Assembly: GCF_001905595.1 (NCBI RefSeq)
Contig: NZ_LIXI01000013.1
Location: 62,001 to 126,000, forward strand
Reading direction: 5' to 3'
Length of the DNA stretch: 64,000 nucleotides
From: Streptomyces sp. CB00316
GTDB lineage: Bacteria > Actinomycetota > Actinomycetes > Streptomycetales > Streptomycetaceae
In this document: piece after piece, positions 16,228 through 23,769 of the stretch
Layout of the letters: each line of letters opens with the position of its first letter
Position numbering within the stretch: the first letter of the stretch is position 1
Made by a program: the position numbers and the translations under genes
Notes under the pieces: model-generated
What the model was told of the DNA's origin: nothing
Database searches by the model: none
The model's input: the letters and a program-made list of their open reading frames with translations, nothing else

Positions 16228-17894
16228 CCAGTACCGCCGGCGGAGGTGGGCGGCGTGGAGCCGCGGTGCGGCTCGGCCTGATGGCCGTGCCCGTCGCGTT
16301 CTTCGCCGTCTTCTTCGCCTATCCCGTCTCCGCGATCGTGGGACGCGGGCTGAAGACGGACGGTGTCTGGCAGTTCGGCCGGATCGGCGATGTGCTGTCC
16401 CGCCCGGACATCCTCGACGTCCTCTGGTTCACCACCTGGCAGGCGCTCGCCTCCACCGCGCTCACCCTGCTGATCGCCCTGCCCGGCGCGTACGTCTTCG
16501 CCCGCTTCGACTTCCCCGGGAAACAGGTGCTGCGGGCGGTCGTCACCGTGCCGTTCGTGCTGCCCACCGTCGTCGTCGGGACCGCGTTCCTGGCACTGCT
16601 GGGGCGCGGCGGCTTCCTCGACGAGCTGTGGGGCGTACGGCTGGACACCACGGTGTGGGCGATCCTGCTGGCCCACGTCTTCTTCAACTACGCGGTGGTC
16701 GTCCGGACGGTGGGCGGCCTCTGGGCGCAGCTCGACCCGCGCCAGGAGGAGGCCGCCCGGGTTCTCGGTGCCGGACGGTTCGCCGCCTGGCGCCGGGTGA
16801 CGTTGCCCGCGCTCGGCCCGGCGGTGGCCGCCGCGGCGCTGATGGTCTTCCTCTTCACGTTCACCTCGTTCGGTGTCGTGCAGATCCTCGGCGGCCCCGC
16901 CTACTCCACCCTGGAGGTGGAGGTATACCGCCAGACCGCCCAGCTGCTCGACCTGCCGACGGCCGCCGTGCTGACCATGGTCCAGTTCGTGGCGGTCGGC
17001 GCGATCCTCGCCCTGCACGCCGTGACCGTACGCCGCCGGGAGCGGGCGCTGAAGCTCGTCGACCCCGCGCAGACCTCCCGTCGGCCGCACGGCGCCGGAC
17101 AGCGGGCGCTGCTCGGCGGGGTGCTGCTCACCGCGCTGCTGCTGATCCTGCTGCCGCTCGGGGTGCTGGTGGAGCGGTCGTTCGACGGGCCGGGCGGTTA
17201 CGGCCTCGGCTACTACGAGGCCCTCCAGTCGGCCGGAGGCAGTGGCTCCACCTTCCTCGTACCGCCGCTGGAGGCGGTCGGCAACTCCCTCCAGTACGCG
17301 TTCGTCGCCACCCTCATCGCCCTCGTCGTCGGCGGTCTGGCGGCGGCGGCCCTGACCCGGCGGGCGGGACGGCTCGTACGCGGCTTCGACGCGCTGCTGA
17401 TGCTGCCGCTCGGGGTCTCCGCAGTGACCGTCGGCTTCGGCTTCCTCATCACCCTCGACAAGCCGCCGCTCGACCTGCGGACCTCCTGGATCCTGGTCCC
17501 GCTGGCCCAGGCGCTGGTGGGTGTCCCCTTCGTCGTACGGACCATGCTGCCCGTGCTCCGCGCGGTGGACGACCGGCTGCGCGAGGCGGCCGCAGTGCTC
17601 GGAGCCTCCCCGCTGCGGGCCTGGCGCGAGGTCGATCTGCCGCTGGTGCGGCGGGCGGTGCTGATCGCCGCGGGCTTCGCGTTCGCCGTCTCGCTCGGGG
17701 AGTTCGGCGCCACCGTCTTCATCGCCCGGCCCGACAACCCGACCCTGCCGGTCGCGGTCGCCCGGCTGCTGGGCCGGTCCGGGGAGCTCAACTACGGGCA
17801 GGCGATGGCCCTCAGCACGATCCTGATGCTGGTGTGCGCGGTCTCGCTGCTGCTTCTCGAACGCATCCGTACCGACCGATCCGGGGAGTTCTGA
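16191..17894 (+). CDS. thiP: Thiamine ABC transporter permease
   Basis: 567-residue inner-membrane permease with two fused binding-protein-dependent transport domains (about 60-280 and 350-560), twelve predicted membrane segments in all. The EAA loops are visible as EEAARVLGAGRFAAWRRVTLP and EAAAVLGASPLRAWREVDLP. The length fits ThiP (E. coli about 536). The start is uncertain: GTG 16191 and GTG 16203 both overlap the thiB end, and neither has a good ribosome site, so translation is probably coupled to thiB. Confidence 0.9.
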   Translation: MGPVVALARREVASTAGGGGRRGAAVRLGLMAVPVAFFAVFFAYPVSAIVGRGLKTDGVWQFGRIGDVLSRPDILDVLWFTTWQALASTALTLLIALPGAYVFARFDFPGKQVLRAVVTVPFVLPTVVVGTAFLALLGRGGFLDELWGVRLDTTVWAILLAHVFFNYAVVVRTVGGLWAQLDPRQEEAARVLGAGRFAAWRRVTLPALGPAVAAAALMVFLFTFTSFGVVQILGGPAYSTLEVEVYRQTAQLLDLPTAAVLTMVQFVAVGAILALHAVTVRRRERALKLVDPAQTSRRPHGAGQRALLGGVLLTALLLILLPLGVLVERSFDGPGGYGLGYYEALQSAGGSGSTFLVPPLEAVGNSLQYAFVATLIALVVGGLAAAALTRRAGRLVRGFDALLMLPLGVSAVTVGFGFLITLDKPPLDLRTSWILVPLAQALVGVPFVVRTMLPVLRAVDDRLREAAAVLGASPLRAWREVDLPLVRRAVLIAAGFAFAVSLGEFGATVFIARPDNPTLPVAVARLLGRSGELNYGQAMALSTILMLVCAVSLLLLERIRTDRSGEF

Positions 17895-17917
17895 ACGATG
17901 ACAGGGGAGTTGCGCGC

Positions 17918-18964
17918 ATGCTGAGCCTGCAAGCGGCCACCGTACGGTTCGGGAAGCGGACGGCCCTCGACGCGGTGGACCTGGAGGTCGCCGACCACCG
18001 GATCGTCTGCGTGCTCGGCCCCAGCGGCAGCGGGAAGTCCACCCTGCTCAGGGCCGTCGCCGGGCTCCAGCCCATGGACGGCGGCCGGGTGCTGCTGGCC
18101 GGGCAGGACCAGGCGGGCGTCCCGGTCCACCGGCGCGGACTCGGCCTGATGTTCCAGGACCACCAGCTCTTCCCGCACCGCGACGTCGGTGCCAACGTCG
18201 CCTTCGGACTGCGGATGCACGGCACCGGGCGCGCCGGAACGGAGCGCCGGGTCCGCGAACTCCTCGACCTGGTGGGTCTCCCCGGCGCCGAGCGCCGCGC
18301 GGTCGCCGCCCTCTCCGGTGGCGAGCAGCAGCGCGTCGCCCTGGCCCGCGCCCTCGCCCCGCGCCCCAAACTCCTCATGCTGGACGAACCCCTCGGCCAG
18401 CTCGACCGCAGCCTGCGCGAACGGCTCGTCATCGAACTGCGCACCTTGTTCCAGGAACTGGGTACGACGGTGCTCGCCGTCACCCACGACCAGGGCGAGG
18501 CGTTCGCACTCGCCGACCGGGTGGTGGTGATGCGGGACGGCCGGATCGCCCAGGAGGGCAGCCCGCTGGACGTCTGGCAGCGCCCCGCCTCCGCGTTCGT
18601 CGCCCGCTTCCTCGGCTTCGACAACGTGACCCCGGCGACGGTGACCGGCCAGGCCGCCGCGACCGCCTGGGGCAAGGTGCCGGTCCCCGAGGGCTCCCCC
18701 CAGGGCGAGGTCGACCTGCTGGTGCGACCTGCCGGGGTCCTGATCGGCGCCCCGGAGGACGGGCTGCGCTGCGCGGTCGGCGTACGCACGTTCCGCGGCA
18801 ACCACGTGACCGTGCGGCTCACCCCCGAGAACGCGCCGGTGCTGGAGGCCGAGTGCGCCCTGCGGGACACCCCGGACGAGGGTGCGGTGGTGGGCGTCCG
18901 GTTCGACGCGGCTGAGACGGTGGTGCTGGCGTGTGGTTCGGGGCCGCCGCGCCGCTCGGGCTGA
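17918..18964 (+). CDS. thiQ: Thiamine ABC transporter ATP-binding protein
   Basis: 348-residue ABC ATPase that powers the ThiBP importer. Walker A GPSGSGKS, Q-loop FQDHQLFPH, signature LSGGEQQRV, Walker B LLMLDEP and H-loop THDQGEAF are all intact. The C-terminal 110 residues form a TOBE-like regulatory part. ATG 17918 has GGGGAG at 17904-17909; a much longer open frame upstream is a shadow of thiP. It lies 23 bp after thiP, the third gene of the operon. Confidence 0.93.
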   Translation: MLSLQAATVRFGKRTALDAVDLEVADHRIVCVLGPSGSGKSTLLRAVAGLQPMDGGRVLLAGQDQAGVPVHRRGLGLMFQDHQLFPHRDVGANVAFGLRMHGTGRAGTERRVRELLDLVGLPGAERRAVAALSGGEQQRVALARALAPRPKLLMLDEPLGQLDRSLRERLVIELRTLFQELGTTVLAVTHDQGEAFALADRVVVMRDGRIAQEGSPLDVWQRPASAFVARFLGFDNVTPATVTGQAAATAWGKVPVPEGSPQGEVDLLVRPAGVLIGAPEDGLRCAVGVRTFRGNHVTVRLTPENAPVLEAECALRDTPDEGAVVGVRFDAAETVVLACGSGPPRRSG

Positions 18965-19169
18965 TGGCGGACAGGGTGCGGCGCGAGGCCGGGACACGGC
19001 GGGCCGTCGCCCCGACGCACGGGCACGCTGGCGCCGGGGGCGGACGCGGAGGCGGTCCGGGGAGGGACCGGCGCGACAGGACAGGACGGGGGCGCCCGGG
19101 CAAGCTGGAGACGGACCCCGAATCCCCGGACCCGACCCCCGACCGCGACCACGAGACGAGGACCCGACC

Positions 19170-19625
19170 ATGAACGGTGGCACCCGCCAGGGCATCGACC
19201 TCACCCGCGTGCTGAACGCCCCGCAGCGGCGGGTCTTCGCGGCCTGGACGTCACCGGAGGACTTCGCCGCCTGGTACGGCGGCGAGGCCGAGGTACCGCT
19301 GGACCGGGTGTCGATGGACGTACGGCCGGGCGGCGCATGGAGCCTGGTCATCGTGATGCCGGGTGTCGAGATGCCGTTCCACGGGGTCTACCGCGAGGTG
19401 AGCGAGCCCGACGGCCTGGTCCTCACGCTCAAGGACGGTTCCGCGCCGAAGGACGCGGAGGGTGAGATCATCACCGTGACCTTCACCGACCTCGGCCACG
19501 GAACCACCGAGCTCGCCTTCCAGCAGCGCGGCGGCAACCTCACACCGGAGCAGTACGCGGCGGCCGAGGACGGCTGGGAGGCCTTCTTCGACGCGCTGGC
19601 CGCCCGCCTGGCCACTCACCCCTGA
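19170..19625 (+). CDS. SRPBCC (AHSA1-type) protein
   Basis: 151-residue START/Bet v1-like protein of the AHSA1 type. It begins with the typical IDLTRVLNAPQRRVFAAWTSPEDFAAWYG pattern and ends with DGWEAFFDALAARL. These proteins bind hydrophobic ligands; some partner with ArsR regulators, but none is encoded next to this gene. ATG 19170 has GAGG eight bases upstream. The gene ends 13 bp from the convergent ABC permease gene. The 205 bp before it hold no recognisable feature. The ligand is unknown. Confidence 0.85.
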   Translation: MNGGTRQGIDLTRVLNAPQRRVFAAWTSPEDFAAWYGGEAEVPLDRVSMDVRPGGAWSLVIVMPGVEMPFHGVYREVSEPDGLVLTLKDGSAPKDAEGEIITVTFTDLGHGTTELAFQQRGGNLTPEQYAAAEDGWEAFFDALAARLATHP

Positions 19626-19638
19626 GCCCCCGCGCGGC

Positions 19639-20799
19639 CTACTTCGCCAGCGGCAGCGCCGCAAGCTCCGCGATCACCCAGGTCAGCGGGGCGAACACGG
19701 CCAGCAGTGCGGCCGCCCGCAGCGCGGTCGCGGCGCGCAGTACGGAGGCGGGAGCGCCCATCCGCAGCAGCGCCTCGGCGGTGTGGGCGCGGGCCTGCTT
19801 CGCCTCCAGGGCCGAGGTCAGCAGCGTCGCCACCGTGCACCCGAGGACCAGCACCGCACCGAGCGCGGTGAGCGGACCCCAGGGGCGCTCGTCGCCCCCG
19901 TACAGCGCCGAGGCGGCGATCACCGCGGCGAACACCGCGCAGACGATCCCGAGCGGGCGGCCGATCCGGCGCGCCTCGTCCATCAGGACCCGGCCCGCCA
20001 GCAGGCGTGCGGCACCCGGGCGCACCGCCTGGAGCGCCCGCCCGCACAGATACGTCAGACCGGGACCGGCGACGGCCAGGCCGGCCGCGGCCAGCGTCCA
20101 GCCGGCCAGCACCGCCACGGGGGTCGCGTCGAACCGGCCCGGCAACGGGAACGCGCTGCCCGCCGCGTCCCGGGACGCGTACGCCTCGACCGCCAGCCCC
20201 AGGGCCACCAGCGCCACACCCCACGGGAGACCGCTCGGCGCGGGGGCGGGCTCCGGCAGCTCCTCGGAGCCGAAGGTGTCCCGGGCCGGGTCGGGCCGCG
20301 ACCGCAGCGCCAGCGCGCTCGCCGTCGCCGACACCACCGGTACGAGGGCGAGCAGCATCAGCGCGGCGGCCAGCGGCAACGGAGTGCCCGCGCCGAGGAG
20401 TTCCGCCGCTCCGCCGTCGAACGGCATCCCGGTCAGATCGCCCCGCAGATGCAGGAAGAACAGCAGCGCCACCATCGAGCCGAGCGTGGTGGAGACGGCC
20501 GTCGAGACCGCGGCCAGGACCGAGAGCCGTACCGGGCCGAGGCCCATTGAGGAGAGACCGGGCCGGGGGCGCGTGCTCGGATCCGTACGGGCCACCGCCA
20601 CGGCGAACATCACGGTGGCGGCGAGCGGAACGAAGCACCACAGCAGCCGTAGCACCGAACCGGCGGACGCGGGGTGCGCGGAGGCGTACCCCAGGGAGCA
20701 CAGGAGGAGGAAGCCGACACCGGCGGAGGCGGCGGCGACGAGGAGCCGCCGGACCAGGACGAGGGGGTGTGTACCGCGGGTCAGACGGAGAGCGAGCAC
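19639..20799 (-). CDS. ABC exporter permease, FtsX/MacB-like
   Basis: 386-residue membrane protein with about eight predicted membrane segments (for example VGFLLLCSLGYASA, LLWCFVPLAATVMFAVAVA, LAAALMLLALVPVVSATASALAL, LLAVFAPLTWVIAELAAL). It overlaps the end of the upstream ABC ATPase gene by 19 bp, so the two form one transporter. Its layout suggests an FtsX/MacB-type exporter or sensor. The substrate is unknown. Convergent with the SRPBCC gene. Confidence 0.75.
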   Translation of the reverse strand: MLALRLTRGTHPLVLVRRLLVAAASAGVGFLLLCSLGYASAHPASAGSVLRLLWCFVPLAATVMFAVAVARTDPSTRPRPGLSSMGLGPVRLSVLAAVSTAVSTTLGSMVALLFFLHLRGDLTGMPFDGGAAELLGAGTPLPLAAALMLLALVPVVSATASALALRSRPDPARDTFGSEELPEPAPAPSGLPWGVALVALGLAVEAYASRDAAGSAFPLPGRFDATPVAVLAGWTLAAAGLAVAGPGLTYLCGRALQAVRPGAARLLAGRVLMDEARRIGRPLGIVCAVFAAVIAASALYGGDERPWGPLTALGAVLVLGCTVATLLTSALEAKQARAHTAEALLRMGAPASVLRAATALRAAALLAVFAPLTWVIAELAALPLAK

Positions 20800-21521
20800 G
20801 CCGCGCTGCCCTCCGTATCGGCGGGTACGCCGGGCAGGGCGACGGTGGCGACGCGGCGGCCGTCCAGCAGGGAGACGGTCCGGTCGGCGAGGGCGGCGAC
20901 CTCCGCGTCATGGGTGGCCAGGACCACCGTGATGCCGTGCGAGCGGGCCGCGGCGGTCAGGGTGCGCAGGAGTTGGGAGCGCTCGGCCCGATGCAGGGTC
21001 GCGGTGGCCTCGTCGGCGAAGAGCACCGTCGGCCGCCCGCAGAGGGCCCGGGCGACGGAGACCCGCTGGCGTTCGGCCTGGAGCAGGGCGTGCGGGCGCT
21101 TCTTGGCGAGCGGAGCGATGTCCAGGCGCTCCAGCCACTCCGTGGCGGCCTTCTTGGCGGCCCGGTGCGAGGCGCCGCGCAGCAGCAGCGGCAGCGCCGC
21201 GTTCTCCCAGGTGGTCAGCTCGGGCACGAGCTCCGGGTCGGCGCCGATCCAGCCGAACCGTTCCCTCCGCAGCTGCTCGCGCACCCGCGGAGTCATGGTG
21301 TGCACGGGGACGCTGTTGAACCAGACCTCGCCCTGCTCGGGCACCAGCCGGCCCGACAGGCAGTGCAGCAGGGTCGTCTTCCCGCTGCCGCGCGGGCCGG
21401 TCACGGCCAGGATCTCGGCGTCGCGGACGGAGATGGAGACACCGCCGAGACCGGGCGATCCGTTGTGGGAGTGGTGCAGGGAACGCGCCCAGATCACGTC
21501 GTTGTCCGGCGGGGCCACCAT
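20781..21521 (-). CDS. ABC transporter ATP-binding protein with degenerate signature
   Basis: 246-residue ABC ATPase. Walker A GPRGSGKT is good, and the H-loop LATHD is present. The signature LSGGQ is replaced by LLQAERQRV, and Walker B reads VLFADEAT instead of LLLDEPT. The Q-loop region is also unusual (FGWIGADPELVPEL). It may still hydrolyse ATP, but poorly, or may pair with itself through an altered interface. I chose ATG 21521 (second Met) because GAGG lies eight bases upstream. A 22-bp perfect palindrome sits 31 bp before this start. Coupled to the downstream permease. Confidence 0.82.
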   Translation of the reverse strand: MVAPPDNDVIWARSLHHSHNGSPGLGGVSISVRDAEILAVTGPRGSGKTTLLHCLSGRLVPEQGEVWFNSVPVHTMTPRVREQLRRERFGWIGADPELVPELTTWENAALPLLLRGASHRAAKKAATEWLERLDIAPLAKKRPHALLQAERQRVSVARALCGRPTVLFADEATATLHRAERSQLLRTLTAAARSHGITVVLATHDAEVAALADRTVSLLDGRRVATVALPGVPADTEGSAACSLSV

Positions 21522-21551
21522 GGCGTACACCTCGGTTCGGATGAATTTTCC

Positions 21552-21573
21552 CGTTCCCCCGTACGGGGGAACG
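21552..21573. promoter_or_regulatory. 22-bp perfect palindrome before the ABC operon
   Basis: CGTTCCCCC, then GTAC, then GGGGGAACG form a gap-free 22-bp palindrome 31 bp upstream of the ABC ATPase start (minus strand). Its position in the leader or promoter of the ABC pair suggests an operator for a dimeric regulator, or a 5' UTR hairpin. No regulator gene is adjacent. Confidence 0.5.
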
Positions 21574-21737
21574 AGGACGCGGCCGATCGGTCACTGGGCA
21601 CCGTAGATAGTCGGACCGGGGTGTACGCACAGCACGCGGCCCGGACGCTCCCCTTCTCACTCGAAAGGGTGCATCCGGGCCGGGTGGACCGTATGAAATG
21701 ACCGCTGAATGATGATCATCCGGCGTTCATGCGAGGG

Positions 21738-23099
21738 TCAGAGCTTCGTCCACGCCTCTGTCAGCACGGCCCGCAGGATGCCCTCGATCTCGTCGAACGT
21801 CGACTGGTCGGAGATCAGCGGCGGCGCGAGCTGGACGACCGGGTCGCCGCGGTCGTCGGCCCGGCAGTAGAGGCCGTTGTCGTACAGCGCCTTGGAGAGG
21901 AAGCCGTAGAGGACGCGCTCGGTCTCCTCGTCGGTGAACGTCTCCTTGGTGGCCTTGTCCTTCACCAGCTCGATGCCGTAGAAGAAGCCGTTGCCGCGGA
22001 CGTCGCCGACGATCGGCAGGTCGTGCAGCTTCTGCAGCGTGGTGAGGAAGGCGTTCTCGTTGTCCAGGACGTGCTGCGTGAGGTTCTCACGCTCGAAGAT
22101 GTCCAGGTTGGCGAGGCCGACCGCCGCGGAGACCGGGTGGCCGCCGAAGGTGTAGCCGTGCAGGAAGGTGTTGCCGCCTTGGTAGAACGGCTCGGCGACG
22201 CGGTCCGAGACGATGCAGGCACCGATCGGGGAGTAGCCGGAGGTCATGCCCTTCGCGCAGGTGATCATGTCCGGCACGTAGCCGAACTTGTCGCAGGCGA
22301 AGATCGTGCCGAGGCGGCCGAAGGCGCAGATGACCTCGTCGGAGACGAGCAGCACATCGTACTTGTCGCAGATCTCGCGGACCCGCTGGAAGTAGCCGGG
22401 CGGCGGCGGGAAGCAGCCGCCCGCGTTCTGCACGGGCTCCAGGAAGACCGCGGCGACGGTCTCCGGGCCCTCGAAGAGGATCTCCTGCTCGATCTGGTCG
22501 GCGGCCCAGCGGCCGAAGGCCACCGGATCGTCGCCGAAGAGCGGGGCGCGGTAGATGTTGGTGTTCGGCACCTTGTGCGCGCCGGGGACCAGCGGCTCGA
22601 AGGGGGCCTTGAGGGCGGGCAGGCCCGTGATGGACAGGGCGCCCTGCGGGGTGCCGTGGTAGGCGACCGCGCGCGAGATGACCTTGTACTTGGTCGGCTG
22701 GCCCTTGAGCTTGAAGTACTGCTTGGCCAGCTTCCAGGCGGTCTCGACGGCCTCGCCGCCACCGGTGGTGAAGAAGACCTTGTTGAGGTCGCCCGGGGCG
22801 TAGTCGGCGAGACGCTCGGCCAGCTCGACGGCCTTCGGGTGGGCGTAGGACCACACCGGGAAGAAGGCGAGCTCCTGGCCCTGCTTGTACGCCGTCTCGG
22901 CGAGCTCGTGACGACCGTGGCCGGCGTTGACCACGAACAGGCCCGAGAGGCCGTCCAGGTAGCGCTTGCCCTTGTCGTCGAAGATGTACGTTCCCTCGCC
23001 ACGCACGATGGTGGGAACGGGCGCGTTCTCGTAGTCCGACATGCGGGTGAAGTGCATCCACAGGTGGTCGTACGCGGTTCGGCTGAGGTCCTTGCTCAC
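21738..23099 (-). CDS. Class III aminotransferase, probably putrescine/diamine type
   Basis: 453-residue PLP-dependent class III aminotransferase. The PLP Lys is Lys283 in TCAKGMTSGYSP; GGGEAVETAWKLA, VFLEPVQNAGG and SDEVICAFGRLG are the other cofactor-binding motifs. It resembles the SpuC-type putrescine/cadaverine:pyruvate aminotransferases, so it likely converts putrescine to 4-aminobutyraldehyde. GTG 23099 starts two bases after the asnC-like stop; a longer in-frame reading runs through that regulator gene. The regulator is upstream and a divergent aldehyde dehydrogenase can take the product. Confidence 0.88.
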   Translation of the reverse strand: MSKDLSRTAYDHLWMHFTRMSDYENAPVPTIVRGEGTYIFDDKGKRYLDGLSGLFVVNAGHGRHELAETAYKQGQELAFFPVWSYAHPKAVELAERLADYAPGDLNKVFFTTGGGEAVETAWKLAKQYFKLKGQPTKYKVISRAVAYHGTPQGALSITGLPALKAPFEPLVPGAHKVPNTNIYRAPLFGDDPVAFGRWAADQIEQEILFEGPETVAAVFLEPVQNAGGCFPPPPGYFQRVREICDKYDVLLVSDEVICAFGRLGTIFACDKFGYVPDMITCAKGMTSGYSPIGACIVSDRVAEPFYQGGNTFLHGYTFGGHPVSAAVGLANLDIFERENLTQHVLDNENAFLTTLQKLHDLPIVGDVRGNGFFYGIELVKDKATKETFTDEETERVLYGFLSKALYDNGLYCRADDRGDPVVQLAPPLISDQSTFDEIEGILRAVLTEAWTKL

Positions 23100-23101
23100 G
23101 G

Positions 23102-23608
23102 CTATCGGGTTCCCCACATATAGGTCTGCTTCTTGAGCTTGAGGTAGACAAAGCTCTCGGTGGAGCGCACGCCGGGAAGGGTCCGGATGCGTTTGTTGAT
23201 CGTCTCCAGCAGGTGGTCGTCGTCCTCGCAGACGATCTCCACCATCAGGTCGAAGGAGCCCGCGGTCATCACCACGTACTCGCACTCGGCCATGGCCGAC
23301 AGGGCTTCGGCCACCGGGTCGAGGTCGCCCTCGACATTGATGCCGACCATCGCCTGGCGCCGGAATCCCACGGTGAGCGGGTCCGTGACGGCGACGATCT
23401 GCATCACGCCCTGGTCGAGCAGCTTCTGGACGCGCTGGCGCACAGCCGCTTCGGAGAGGCCCACGGCCTTGCCGATCGCGGCGTACGGACGCCGTCCGTC
23501 CTCCTGGAGCTGCTCGATGATTGCGAGGGAGACGGCATCGACCGCTGGCGGCGATCCGTTCCCGGTCCTGGAGTCTGCGCTGCGACTGGCCACACATCCA
23601 CTCTGCAC
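23102..23608 (-). CDS. AsnC/Lrp-family regulator of polyamine genes
   Basis: 168-residue Lrp/AsnC regulator. The winged helix is at about 20-80 (VSLAIIEQLQEDGRRPYAAIGKAVGLSEAAVRQRVQKL); the RAM ligand and oligomer domain follows with VMTAGSFDLMVEIVCEDDD. GTG 23593 is an alternative start giving 163 residues. It precedes the aminotransferase gene (two-base gap) and lies divergent from the aldehyde dehydrogenase gene across 161 bp with a candidate operator. A role as local sensor of amino-acid or polyamine supply is inferred from context. Confidence 0.88.
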   Translation of the reverse strand: MQSGCVASRSADSRTGNGSPPAVDAVSLAIIEQLQEDGRRPYAAIGKAVGLSEAAVRQRVQKLLDQGVMQIVAVTDPLTVGFRRQAMVGINVEGDLDPVAEALSAMAECEYVVMTAGSFDLMVEIVCEDDDHLLETINKRIRTLPGVRSTESFVYLKLKKQTYMWGTR

Positions 23609-23635
23609 CGCACTCGTCTGTCTCGCAACCCCAGA

Positions 23636-23652
23636 TCGATGAAATTCGTTGA
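23636..23652. promoter_or_regulatory. Candidate AsnC/Lrp operator (AT-rich imperfect palindrome)
   Basis: TCGATGAAATTCGTTGA, 17 bp, is an imperfect dyad centred on an A/T core at 23644, an unusually AT-rich spot in the asnC-ALDH divergent region. Lrp-type sites commonly have such AT-rich cores. A second dyad, TGGGTG-TCT-CACCCA, lies at 23729-23743, closer to the aldehyde dehydrogenase start. Confidence 0.45.
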
Positions 23653-23728
23653 GTGAGCGTGCGGAACCGACTGAATCCGAAGCTGGTGGTGGTTGCCTAT
23701 GTCGAAAGCGTCACCGGACCGATTAGGG

Positions 23729-23743
23729 TGGGTGTCTCACCCA
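23729..23743. promoter_or_regulatory. Small dyad upstream of the aldehyde dehydrogenase
   Basis: TGGGTG and CACCCA, separated by TCT, form a perfect 6-bp inverted repeat 27 bp before ATG 23770, just ahead of AGGAGG at 23757-23762. It overlaps the probable promoter or 5' UTR and may be an operator half of the same divergent control region. Confidence 0.4.
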
Positions 23744-23769
23744 TCGGACAGCCGACAGGAGGGGTGGTC

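Noticed and set aside
16628..18964. Very long plus-strand frame that includes thiQ at its end
   Set aside because: The part before 17918 is a shadow of thiP; only the end from ATG 17918 is a real ABC ATPase.
21738..23597. Fusion of regulator and aminotransferase as one frame
   Set aside because: The upstream part reads through the asnC-like gene in a different frame; the aminotransferase starts at GTG 23099.
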